Shown here: positions 45,855-55,375 of the stretch, piece after piece
Numbering within the stretch: position 1 is the stretch's first letter
Layout: the number at the start of each line of letters is the position of its first letter
NCBI GenBank assembly: GCA_026770575.1
Contig: MU657165.1
Location: 461,896 to 525,895 of the forward strand
Direction: 5' to 3'
Length of the DNA: 64,000 nt
DNA from: Pelagophyceae sp. CCMP2097
Taxonomy: Eukaryota; Sar; Pelagophyceae
The notes under the pieces: model-generated
The model's database searches: none
Seen by the model: only the letters and a program-made list of their open reading frames with translations
Told to the model about the DNA's origin: nothing
Program-made: the position numbers and the translations under genes

Positions 45855-47132
45855 TTAATACTCGTCAGCGTCGTTGTCGGCATCGTCGCCGCTGTCGGCG
45901 TCGTCGCCGCTGCCGGTGTCGTCGCTGCCGGCGTCGTCGCTGTCGGCGTCGTCGCTGTCGGCGTCGTCGCCCTGGTCGACGTCGTCGCCGCTGCCGGCGT
46001 CGTCCTGGTGGTCAGCGTCCCAGACCCGTGCCGTGCCGTCCATGCTCGCCGTCACGACGCGCGCACCATCGGACGAGAACGCGCAGCACACGACTGCGTC
46101 GGTGTGCCCTTTGAGCGTCGTCAGCACCGCGCCCGTCTCGGCGTCCCAGAGCCGCGCCGTCCAGTCGCGGCTCGCCGTCACGATGCGCGTGCCGTCGGGT
46201 GAGAACGCGCAGCTGAAGACGCAGCCGGTGTGCCCCTTGAGCCTCTTTTGCTGCGCGCCCGTCGTGGCGTCCCAGAGGCGCGCCGTCTTGTCGCCGCTTC
46301 CCGTCAGGATGCGCGTGCCGTCGGGCGAGAACGCGCAGCTCCAGACGCTGTTGGTGTGGCCCTTGAGCGCCAGCAGCTCGTCTCCAAACCAGGCGTCCCA
46401 GATCTGCACCGTCTGGTCCCCGTTCCCGGTCACGACGCGCTTGCCGTCGGGGGAGTACGCGCAGCTGAATGCGGGGCCACAGTCGGCGGCCACAGTCAGC
46501 AGCAGCGCGCCCGTCTCGGCGTCCCAGAGCCGCGTCCTGCCGTCGTTGCTCGCCGTCGCGACGCGCTCGCCGTTGGGGGAGAACGCGCAGCTGACGACTC
46601 CGTCGCGGTGCCCTAAAAACGTAATCTTCAGCTTGCCCGTCTCAGCGTCCCACAGCCGCGCCGTCCCGTCGTCGCTCGCCGTCAGGATGCGCTTGCCGTC
46701 GGGCGCGAACGCGCAGCTCAAGACGGCGTAAGTGTGCCCCTCGAGCGTCATCAGCAGCGCGCCCGTCTCAGCGTCCCAGACTTGCGCCGTCTTGCCGCTC
46801 GCCGTCACGATGCGCTTGCCTTCGGGCGAGAACGCGCAGCTCTGGACGTGGCGGGTGTGACCCTTGAGGATCGCCGCGCCCTTTGCGATCAGGTCCTTCC
46901 AGACGAGCCTGCGCACGGCCGGCGCCACGGCTTGCGCATTTTCAGCCACGCGTCGCGTCACGAGGAGCGCGTTGGGTGATGCCGAGAGCCGGAGGATGAG
47001 CGCGAGCACGTCGCTCAGCTCAAACACCTCGATGGCCAGCGCGGCAGCAAAGTCGGTCGGCCGCGACTTGACGGCTCGCGCGGCCTCGTCGTCGACGGCG
47101 TCCATGCTCCGCTCCGGCGGGCCAGCCCTCAC
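45855..47132 (-). CDS. WD40 seven-bladed propeller protein with acidic tail
   Basis: One exon encodes 425 residues with no introns. After an 80-residue helical N-terminus (ALAIEVFELSDVLALILRL...RRLVWKDLIAKG, faintly F-box-like) come seven WD40 repeats. The typical unit is LKGHTNSVWSCAFSPDGTR followed by ARLWDATTG. The seven are strikingly alike. Repeat 1 lacks one residue in its D-strand (TASGKTAQVWD), and repeat 4 has lost the GH pair (VAADCGPAFSCAYSPDG). The C-terminus is a 50-residue repetitive Asp/Ser/Ala tail (DDADSDDAGSDD units). A protein-interaction role is likely; no partner can be named. The uniform blades and lack of introns suggest recent internal expansion. An alternative start ATG lies nine codons in. 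Confidence 0.88.
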   Translation of the reverse strand: MRAGPPERSMDAVDDEAARAVKSRPTDFAAALAIEVFELSDVLALILRLSASPNALLVTRRVAENAQAVAPAVRRLVWKDLIAKGAAILKGHTRHVQSCAFSPEGKRIVTASGKTAQVWDAETGALLMTLEGHTYAVLSCAFAPDGKRILTASDDGTARLWDAETGKLKITFLGHRDGVVSCAFSPNGERVATASNDGRTRLWDAETGALLLTVAADCGPAFSCAYSPDGKRVVTGNGDQTVQIWDAWFGDELLALKGHTNSVWSCAFSPDGTRILTGSGDKTARLWDATTGAQQKRLKGHTGCVFSCAFSPDGTRIVTASRDWTARLWDAETGAVLTTLKGHTDAVVCCAFSSDGARVVTASMDGTARVWDADHQDDAGSGDDVDQGDDADSDDADSDDAGSDDTGSGDDADSGDDADNDADEY

Positions 47133-47269
47133 CCCGGGGGGAAGCTCGGGCGAGGAACTACTTTTGACAAAGCGGCCGGACCTCGATTTGCAACGACCAC
47201 GAGCACCAACTTGAACTCCAGTTCACTGGGCAGAAACAACGACCAAAGGGTCCGAAATGCAAGGCAATT

Positions 47270-48286
47270 TTGGCGACCTTGACAACGTGCGCCGCGGCGC
47301 TCTCGTTCGCGTCTCTTGGCGAAAGGCGACCTATGCGCCTGGCGGTCCACCTGTTGCTCGTAGGGAGAGGCGACGGCGGCTTGCGGCGCAGCGGTCTCCG
47401 GCGGCCCTTTCGGAGTCTTTCGGGTCCCCTCTTCGGCCTCACGGGCGGTGCATCGGAGGCGCCGAGCATGGGCTTTTTGCACCCGGACGACGAGATGACG
47501 TCGGACATGTGGTTCGCGGAGCTCGAAGGTATCGGTGTCTCGCGCGGCGCGATCGAGGACTTGATCTGTGGTGGGGTCGACGTGGAGACGGTCCGGCGCC
47601 AAGACCTCGACGACGAAGAGCTCGGCATCTCCACCGCCGACGCGGACCTCATCTTCGCCCACGTCCAAGCGCGCCTGAAAGTCCCGCCCATCATCTTCCT
47701 CGATATCGACGGCGTCTTGAACAGGTGCGCGTGGGTTCCAGGTGCCGTTCGACGAGCACCTCGAAGCCGTTCCTGGCGCGTCTAGGACGGTGCACGCGAC
47801 GCACATCCGCATCGACGCCGACCTCGTTTCGCGCCTCGCGGCGATTGTGGAGGCTTCGGGCGCGCGGATCGTGCTCACCACGTTCTGGAGAGAGTTCGAC
47901 AGCTACATCGCCTACATCCTCTCCCGGCACGGCATCGACACCAAGTGCGTCATCGGCGCCACGACAGGACGCCCGACGGCGGTCAAGGACGCCGTGAGTC
48001 CCGACGACGGGAACGCGACGGGTGGCGCACTGAGAAAATGCAGGTGGCGAATCCCGCTTCGCGGGCCTTCGAGATCGCCGACTTCGTGCGCGCGACGGGC
48101 GCGACGCGCTACGTCATCCTCGACGACCGCGGCGACGCGGCGAATACGCCGGAGCAGTTTGAGAGGTTTGTGCAGACAGACGCATCTGTGGGCCTCACGC
48201 CCGAAGACGTCGACCGCGCCATTAAAATCCTCTGCGGCGCCGAGGCAGAGGATGCGGCGACCTCCGCGGCACTCGCGGTCGCGTAA
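47270..48286 (+). CDS. SAM domain fused to HAD-type phosphatase domain
   Basis: Exons 47270-47724, 47786-47993 and 48044-48286 close in frame: 301 residues from this ATG, or 235 from the ATG at 47468. A SAM-like helical domain (MWFAELEGIGVS, DLDDEELGISTADADLIF) comes first. A HAD fold follows: motif I IIFLDIDGVLNR with both nucleophile-type aspartates, motif II in ARIVLTTFWRE, and motif IV in TRYVILDDRGD. The pattern and the closing GLTPEDVDRAIKIL resemble HAD domains found in Swiss-army-knife RNA-repair proteins. Phosphatase activity on an RNA end or another phosphoester is inferred from family only. Introns are 47725-47785 (donor GTGCGC) and 47994-48043 (GTGAGT). The N-terminal Arg-rich leader before 47468 may be a targeting sequence or untranslated. 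Confidence 0.78.
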
Positions 48287-48300
48287 GCGGTGTTTTTACA

Positions 48301-48340
48301 TAACTGGATCTCGGGTTCGATAACTGGATCTCGGGTTCGA
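48301..48340. repeat. Perfect 20-bp tandem duplication
   Basis: The unit TAACTGGATCTCGGGTTCGA occurs twice back-to-back in the 99-bp spacer between the convergent SAM-HAD and CDC45 genes. It lies just after the SAM-HAD stop codon. Confidence 0.95.
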
Positions 48341-48385
48341 GGTGCCTGGCGGTCCGGGCGTCGTCTCTTTTGCGGCGTCGTGTGA

Positions 48386-50538
48386 TCAGGCGTTAAGGAC
48401 GTAGTGGAGCGACTCGATGAAGCGCTGGACGTTGTCGCGGTCGAGTTCAATCACGGCCGTGTCGAACCAATCCTGCCTGAAAGAAGCTTTGATATGATCC
48501 GCCGCGAGCCGAAAGTGCGCGCCGAGGCGGTGCCGCCGCCGCGTCGAATCGGCGCCGCAGGGCGGCGAGACGCCGACGACGAGGTACGAATCCGCGCCGC
48601 GCTCCGCCAAGATGACGAGCGGCCGGCCGTCTGCCGCGGGCCACCGTCCCGACTCGCGGTGTACGCCGACGAGGAAGAGGGCCAGCTTGCGCAGGGCCAG
48701 CGGCTGCACGAACGCCGCCGCGTCGCTGCCGAGCGTCGCCGCGGAGACGTAGGCGTAGCGGAAGTGCTTGAGGCAAGTGATGGCGCGGCGCTCGATGAGC
48801 GAGACGGCGTGCGTGACCACGCCCTTTTGCAAAGCGCAGGCGGCCTCGATGGCCGCGCGCACGGCCGCCGTCTCCTCGTCCGGGAGCAGGGCGTCGTAAG
48901 CCTCCCAGAAGCCGGCCGTCCACGCCGTCGGCTCGACGATTGCGGTGACGCCCCGCGCGGCCGGCGGCGCGCGGCCGCCGCCGCCGGCCTCGAGGCAGGC
49001 CTCGACGACGAGCGCCGCGTCGGCGGCGGACAGCGTGAGGCCGCATTTGGCCGACGTCCGCCGGAAGCACGCGTGGAATGGCTCTTGGAGCTTATACGCC
49101 GGGCCGTACTTTTTCAGCGCGGCGTGCAAAGCGCGCCTCTGCTGCGGCGCCAGGAACATGTACTTTTGCCGGCAGTGCTCCAGCGAGAGGCCCATCTTGG
49201 CCAGGAGCTCCTGCAGCCTCTGGCGGCCGTCTGCCTTCCAGACGCTGAGGCGGCTTGCGACATAATTCGAGTAGTACATGGCATCGAACAACGACCAGTG
49301 CCGGTGGAGCATGAACTTGAGCTCCTCGTCGTCGAACTCGACGCGCGCCGAGTCGCCCGACACGGGCACGGCGTCGTAATGCCGCAGGCGCTCTGCGAGG
49401 TACCTCGCAAAGCCGTCGTACTTTTCGTCGTCCAAACGCCACTGGCCGTGCATCGAAGTCAGGCCCAGCGAGGCCAGCCAGCACTCCGTCGCGCCGGCGC
49501 GGCAGAGGCGCTCGCACATGGAGAAGAGGAGCACCGCTGAGGGCGACGCGTCGTAGTTGCCATCCTAACAGTCGATCGCACGTGGCCACGGTCGCAAGGG
49601 CACGCACGTAGTAGGCGCGGAGCTGGCCGCGGCGCGCCTTCGTCTCGTCGTCGACCTGACCCGAAACGACGCGCGTCCTGCGCTTCTTCTGCGCGGGCTC
49701 GCCCGACTCCGCGTTGCCGTCGCGGTTCTCATCGTTCTCGCCGTCGCCTGAGGGGACGCTGTAATCTTCCAACGGGGCATGCGGCGGGACGCACCCCCGG
49801 GCGCGTCTTCGTCGTCTGAGTCGTCCGAGTCGTGGTCGTTTTCGGATTTGTCGTCGTCGTCAGACTCGAAATCACCCGACAAGTCCTCGCCTGCAAAGCG
49901 GGTTCGCCGCCAGCCAAGGACCCCAAAAGGGACGCACCGTCCGACGGGATGTCGTCCTGCGGCTCGGCGTCGAGGACCACCTGTTGGGCGGGCTCGAGCA
50001 CTGCCGCGGGCGATGGACGAGCGCAAGACGCACGACGCGGCCGTTTGGGGCGTGGACGTTGCGGAGGTGGATAGGCCGGTGGTTGTCGACGACGAAGATT
50101 GTTGCGGCGCAGTCGGCGAAGATTGATGTCAAGTCGACGCACGCCCCGCAGTTGAGCCTACGACACTTTTCTGACGGGAAACACGACGAGGCCCCGGCGC
50201 GCGGCGTGCCCGGGCACGATCGGACGCCGGCACGCGCATGACGACGGAGCGGACCGTCTCGCTGAGGCTCTCGCCCACCTCAGCGACTTCCGTGTACCCG
50301 CCCACGGGCTGCACCTACGACGGCGAGACGTCGCGTTGGCGTTGGCGGCGGCGGTGGCGGCGGGGCGTACCTTGAAGGTGACGTTGTCGTTCTTCAGCAT
50401 AGAGGTGATGATCTGGCAGGCGCAGAGCGCGTCGCAATCCGGCGCGACGAGGATGAGCACCGAGCAGGCGCCCCCTTCGACGGCCTTTTCCTTTATCGCC
50501 TCGTAGACGTCGTCGAACCTTTCGCGGTCGATGAGCAT
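48386..50538 (-). CDS. CDC45: CDC45 replication initiation factor
   Basis: Seven exons, 50371-50538, 50238-50314, 50034-50157, 49938-49980, 49795-49890, 49608-49747 and 48386-49564, close to 608 residues. CDC45 is the DHH-like core of the CMG replicative helicase (CDC45-MCM-GINS). N-terminal blocks are LVAPDCDALCACQIITSML, VVMLNCGACVDL and FVVDNHRPIHLRNVH. An acidic insert (FESDDDDKSENDHDSDDSDD) and a basic KKRR stretch form the usual disordered loop. The C-terminal half has ELKFMLHRHWSLFDAMYYSN and RLQELLAKMGLSL, ending VIELDRDNVQRFIESL. The second intron is GC-AG (50158-50237, donor GCGCGT); only this donor gives VVMLNCGA. Four of the six donors read GTGCGT. It is divergent from PSMA3 with 180 bp between start codons. 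Confidence 0.95.
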
Positions 50539-50718
50539 GGCGCCGAAGTAGATCGGGGTGCCAAACCCCTATAGCCAACCCCTCTTGCCGACCGCGACCA
50601 ACGAGCAAGTTTGAAAAGGCCGAGCAACGAGACACAAACGGACCGAAACAAACGGACCTCGCTCTAGCCTTTTGCGAGCTCAGGTCACAGGCGCGCGTCG
50701 ACGGCAGCGCGTTGAACC
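50539..50718. promoter_or_regulatory. Shared divergent promoter, CDC45 / PSMA3
   Basis: Only 180 bp separate the two start codons, so the CDC45 and proteasome alpha7 promoters must overlap or be shared. CCTATAGCCAACCCC and AACGAGCAA-type repeats are present, but no named element can be assigned with confidence. Confidence 0.45.
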
Positions 50719-51956
50719 ATGGCATCCACGGGCGCCGGGGTGCGTCCTCCAACGCCTGCGCCGCGCGCGCCGCTCCGATTTTGAACGCCGCCCGCAACCT
50801 TTTGCACCGCACAGTACGACCTGTCCGCGACGTCGTTCTCTCCCGACGGTCGCATCTTCCAAGTCGAGTACGCCACCAAGGCCGTGAGTCTCGCGCACGG
50901 GAGCCGCGCCGCCCGCCCCGGCCGCAACCGTCGAATCGCCGCAGGTCGAAAACGGAGGCAAAAACACTCTCCGGCGTCGCGCGCCTTCTTTTTGAAAGTC
51001 GCGGGCGTGGCACCGCCTCCGCACGGCGGCGGCGCGCCGCGGGGCGTGCCGCGCCGGCCCGCCTTGAAAACGGCCGTCGCGGCGCTGCGGCGCCGCGCGG
51101 GTGCGCCGGCTCGGCGGACACAGCGTCCATAGGCACGGTCATCGGCCTGCGGTGCAAGGACGGCGTCGTGCTCGGCGTGGAGAAGATCATCTTCTCCAAG
51201 ATGCTGGTGCACTCTGCGAACCGCCGCGTCTCGACGATTGACGAGCACGCGGGCATTGCCATTGCGGGCCTCGGCTCGGACGGCCGCCAAATCGTCGAGC
51301 GCGCGCGCGAGGAGTGCGCCTCGTACCTCGACATCTACGGCTCGCTCGTGAGTCAGAGCGCGCCCGCGGCCCCGCGTCACGCCGCCGGCAGGTCCCGCCG
51401 GCCGTCGTCGCGAACCGCATCGCAGATTACGTGCACTACTTTACCATCCACGGCGCGCTCCGACCCTTCGGCGCCGCCGCCGTCCTCGCCGCGTACGACG
51501 CCGAGACGAAGCAGCACGAACTCTACACCATCGAGCCGTGCGTTTGCTCTCGAGGAGCGCGCCTTTCGACTCGCGGCGCCGACGTCTTCAACGCAGGTCG
51601 GGCGTCTGCCTGCGCTACTTTGGCTGCGCGCTGGGCAAGGGCCGGCAGTCTGCCAAGTCTGAGATTGAGAAGTTGGACTTGGCGGAGCTGACGTGCCGCG
51701 AGGCGCTCAAGCAGATTGCGAAAATGATTCACACTGTTTTCGACGAGTCAAAGGACAAGCCCTTCGTCCTCGAGATGAGCTGGCTCTGCGAGGAGACGGC
51801 GTGGAAGCACGAGTGCGTGGCAGGAGGTGGAAGGAGGCGACAGAAGGGGCGAGGGGCGCCGCAAGCGAGGCCGAGAGAGCGCCCGACGCTTATTTGCCAG
51901 GCTCGTGCCGCCCGACCTCATCAAGGCGGCCGAGGAGTGGGCGAAGAAGGAGCTCA

Positions 51957-51987
<31 letters not shown>

Positions 51988-52024
51988 CAACGAGGAAGGC
52001 GACGGCGACAAGGTCATGGCGTAG
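50719..52024 (+). CDS. PSMA3: 20S proteasome subunit alpha7 (PSMA3)
   Basis: Seven exons, 50719-50739, 50815-50883, 50945-50957, 51124-51347, 51392-51537, 51597-51812 and 51901-52024, give 270 residues. The start MASTGAGYDLSATSFSPDGR and FQVEYATKAVENG are the conserved alpha-subunit gate and YSPxGR-type motif. VHYFTIHGALRPFG and YFGCALGKGRQSAKSEIEKL identify alpha7. The C-terminus is strongly acidic (poly-Asp), as in other PSMA3 proteins, which is a known kinase and regulator contact. It builds the outer ring of the 20S core. Exon 3 is only 13 nt (encoding VENG plus one base). It ends at a GC-AG intron with donor GCAAAA, needed to reach ASIGTVIGLRCKDGVV. Confidence 0.95.
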
Positions 52025-52318
52025 GAAACCTCCCGGACGTTTTCATACATAAGTTCCCCAGCGAGGAGCCTCGTATGTGGATGCCGGTCCTCGAGGGGGG
52101 TCGCTCGGAGGGTCGACTCGGGAGGGTGGTCGAGTCGAAAGGTTGAACCCGTCTCGTCGAAAGTCACGGTAGACTCAAAACATCGCTAAACGTTCTTTTT
52201 GATAAAGTCGGGAGGCGTGGTTCGCAGTCTTCTTCTGCAACGCCCTTTGGCAGGGCGTCGCCGGAGCCCTCCTTCGGACCCCGTTTCGCCCCGTCGCGGC
52301 CCCGAGCTTTGTCCGGCG

Positions 52319-53413
52319 ATGATCCGCTTAAAGAAAAAGGTGGTGGCGACGCCCGTCGAGGACGAGCCCGCGCCCGCCGACGAGGCGGCGGCCGACGGCG
52401 TGCAAAAGGTGTCCATCCTCGGCATCGGCGGCCAGAAGGTGACCAAGGTCGTGGGGAGCAAGAAGCGCAAGACTCCGGGCGAAATCCGTGCGTCGCAATG
52501 CGACGCGCGCCCGCCCGCACATTTTCAAACAGGCATCCAAAAGGACATCGCCGAGCTCGACGGAGGTGCGTCCTTTGCGGCGGCGGGGCACCCGCGCGCA
52601 AAAAGAACTCGGCCGGGCCCGCGCGAGGCCCCGAAACGAGAGGACGTGGGCGACGCGCGACCGTTTTTGATTTTTTGAGTCTCCACTTGCCGCATCGTAG
52701 GCGACGTCGCGACGATCAACTTCCCGAACGTCAACGACTTGACCAAGTGAGGAGGCTCTCCTAATTGCGCCTCGCCGCAAAAGGGGCTTCGGCCGGGGCC
52801 CGTCGTTGCATTGCAAGTCATCCGCGCGCGAGGGCCCCATCCGCGCTCGAGGGCCCTATTGAGGCGCGCGCGCAGGTTCCACGTCGTGGTGACGCCGGAC
52901 ACTGGCTTCTGGAAGGGCGCGACGTACCATTTTACGTTTTCGATTCCCGCCATGTACCCGCACGAGCCGCCCAAAGTTCATTGCGACACGAAAATCTTCC
53001 ACCCGAACATCAACCTCGAGGGCAACGTCTGCCTCAACATCCTCCGCCAGGACTGGAAGCCGGTACGTCGAAACAGAGAAACGCCCGCCTCGACGCTGCC
53101 CGGCCCCGACGCGGGAGATCGGTCCTTTGCGCGCCAGACGAGCGGGGCGCCGCCTGCGCGGCCGAGCGCCTCGGCAGGTGCTGGACATCAACGCGGTGAT
53201 CTACGGCCTCATTTACCTCTTTTACGAGCCGAACCCCGACGACCCGCTCAACAAGGAAGCGGCCCAGCTCTACCGCGAGGACATCAAATCGTGCGCCTCC
53301 TTTGCAACCTCCCGATGAGAACGAACCTCGCCTCGGGCCCCGCGGCCGCCGTGACGCGTGATTTCAGGTTCGAGCACCACGTGCGGAGGACGCTGCACCA
53401 GGGGCATCGGTGA
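52319..53413 (+). CDS. UBE2M: NEDD8-conjugating enzyme UBC12 (UBE2M-like)
   Basis: Six exons, 52319-52487, 52533-52565, 52701-52746, 52876-53062, 53178-53290 and 53368-53413, close to 197 residues. The N-terminal extension starts MIRLKKKVV, parallel to the MIKL... docking tail of UBC12, but is longer and Lys/Val-rich. [11 protein letters not shown] opens the UBC fold. [20 protein letters not shown] carries the HPN motif and the catalytic Cys (about residue 135). [14 protein letters not shown] is typical of UBC12. It should accept NEDD8 from its E1 and transfer it to cullins, feeding ubiquitin ligase activity. The C-terminus ([11 protein letters not shown]) is short. Exons 2 and 3 are only 33 and 46 nt. 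Neighbouring PSMA3 works in the same turnover pathway, though nothing shows co-regulation. Confidence 0.94.
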
Positions 53414-53941
53414 TGGAGCACCAGCACCGGTGATGCGCCGCTATGCGATCGGCGTGATGGACGGCGTCATGGCCCCACCGCCGCCACCGACCCGCCCGCT
53501 TGCGCCGCCCGCCTCCCTCGCGCCCCGACCGAGATACCAATATCGCCAAAATACATGTAGCGCGGCTGTACCCTCGAGTGCAGCGCTCGGTCGATCAACG
53601 TGGCGGCGCGGGAGCTGTGTGCGAACTCGGGGCCTCGTGTCACGATTTTTAAAAAGGGTGCGGTAGTGCGGAACCGAATTCTGAAGTTCGTTGAAGCAAA
53701 GATCTTGCAACCAAAATCTTCCGTCGTCGAAGGTGCGTTGCGCGCGTCGCGAGTCGTCTCCTATCCCAGCGCGCACGGCGCCTGCTCTAGTGGGCGCGTC
53801 GTGCTTGAACCGCGGGCCCGGGTCGATTGCGCTTGGAGAGTCTCGTTGCGTGTCTTTTCAGTCAGGCGGATCCTGCCATCATCCTGGACGCTCTCGCTTC
53901 GCTCGACGCTCCCCTCGCCCAGGTCCCTTCCCCTCTCCGCC
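53414..53941. other. Intergenic region upstream of the first LHC gene
   Basis: No gene is supported. The region lies between the UBC12 stop and the LHC start and should hold a terminator and the LHC promoter. A plus-strand open frame from 53,600 runs into the LHC start in frame, but its sequence does not extend the LHC leader sensibly. Confidence 0.4.
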
Positions 53942-54807
53942 ATGAAGTTCATCACGTCGCTCGCGCTCCTTGGCTCGGCCTCTGGCTTTGTCTCGCCGGC
54001 GGCGCCGCGCGCCAACACGGCCGTCTCGGAGACCAAGGCCGACCTCCAAGCTCTCGTGAGTCTTCCGACGAATGGTCCTTCGAGCATACGCCCGCGGGCG
54101 GGGGGGCTCTGCCCGACAGCCGCCCCGTAGGCCAAGAAGCTGAACCCGGTGGTTGGCTTCTACGACCCTCTCGGCTTGGCCGACGCCGACTTGTGAGTGG
54201 CATTCTTCGCGCCGGGCCGCGCCATCCGCGGCGCCGAAACGCTCGCAAATGTAGCTGGGGCAAGGGCAACGAGGCCACGATTGGGTGGCTGCGGCAGGCG
54301 GAGATTAAGCACGGCCGCGTGGCCATGGCCGCGTTCGTCGGTTTTTGCGTCGAGGCGAACCACATCCAGTTCCCCATCCACATCCCGGGCACGTACACGA
54401 CCGGCGCCCCCGCCGAGATCTGGGACCAGATGCCAGAGGCGGGCAAGTGGCAGATCATCCTCTTCGTCGGCTTCTTGGAGTTTTACGCTGAGTCGGGCGC
54501 CAACGGCCCGCACTACACCAAGGGCGGCAAGCCGGGCGCCTTCCCCTCGTTCAATTCGCCCGCCGGCGGCGACAAGTTCGGCATCCCGCACATGGTCCCG
54601 CTCGACCTCTTCGACCCCTTTGGATTCTCCAAGGGCCGGTCGGAAGAGGCCAAGGCCGCGGGCCTCGTCAAGGAGATCAACAACGGCCGCCTCGCCATGA
54701 TCGGACTCTTCTCCCTCATCTCTGCATCCAAGATCCCCGGCTCGGTGCCGTCGCTCGATTTCATCCAGTCGTACTCCGGCGAGTACATGGCGCCGTTCAA
54801 CTTCTAG
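53942..54807 (+). CDS. Fucoxanthin chlorophyll a/c light-harvesting protein 1
   Basis: Exons 53942-54055, 54131-54192 and 54255-54807 give 242 residues. The leader MKFITSLALLGSASGFVSP is a signal peptide with the ASxF-type junction used to enter secondary plastids, then a transit region. Mature LHC features: GFYDPLGLAD; helix 1 with EIKHGRVAMAA, whose Glu/His are chlorophyll ligands; a middle helix (WQIILFVGFLEFYAES); and helix 3 with EINNGRLAMIGLF. It ends in a thylakoid-side segment GEYMAPFNF. It binds chlorophyll a/c and fucoxanthin-type carotenoids in thylakoid antennae. Both introns have GTGAGT donors, unlike the GTGCGT majority around it. A related LHC lies 1.8 kb downstream. Confidence 0.95.
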
Positions 54808-55375
54808 ACGCGCGCCTCGCACTCCGAGACGCACGTTGCCGCCTGAACAAGGAGCCTGCGTTTCCAAAGCTACAATTGTAGAAGCATCCCTTTAAACCGG
54901 ATCGACAACATTCCCTTTTGGGGCAGCCCCACCCTTGCCAGTACCCTTGCCCTTGGAAACCGTTCTCTGTGGCTCCTCTGCTCGTCCCCGAAATGCGTCG
55001 CGTAACCCTTCCCCCATTGTTTGGCCGGCACGTCCAGTGACAAGGAGCCTCGAGAGTGGCTTGAAATCCTTCTATACCGTAGGCCCGCGTCCTCGTCGGA
55101 CGCGTCCCATCCGCCAGGTATACTTGTGTCTTGCTTCTACGGAAATCTTTGGAGCTCTCCTTGTCACTGCTCGTCCAAGCCCTGCTCGTTCACGACACGC
55201 GTCGCGTAAGCCACCCACCCTTCAACGACACGCGTAAGCTCGCCCTGTGTTTAAGCAAGCACGTGCTGCTTGTCGTGTCAGAAGAAGAAACCCAGCTTCT
55301 TTTAAACTTTCAAAACTTTCAAAGATTCTTTCAATTTCTCGGTCAAAATGAAGAAGGACTCAGCTTAGCGATAGC
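54808..55375. other. Intergenic region between LHC1 and the unknown organelle-type gene
   Basis: No gene is seen in these 568 bp. The DNA is less GC-rich than its surroundings and contains two related stretches, GACACGCGTCGCGTAAG and GACACGCGTAAG, near 55,190-55,235. It probably includes the LHC1 3' region and the next promoter. Confidence 0.4.

Noticed and set aside
45855..47132. Bacterial origin (contamination or transfer) of the intronless WD40 gene
   Set aside because: Base composition matches neighbours and there is no bacterial gene context. Uniform WD40 blades also arise by internal duplication in eukaryotes.
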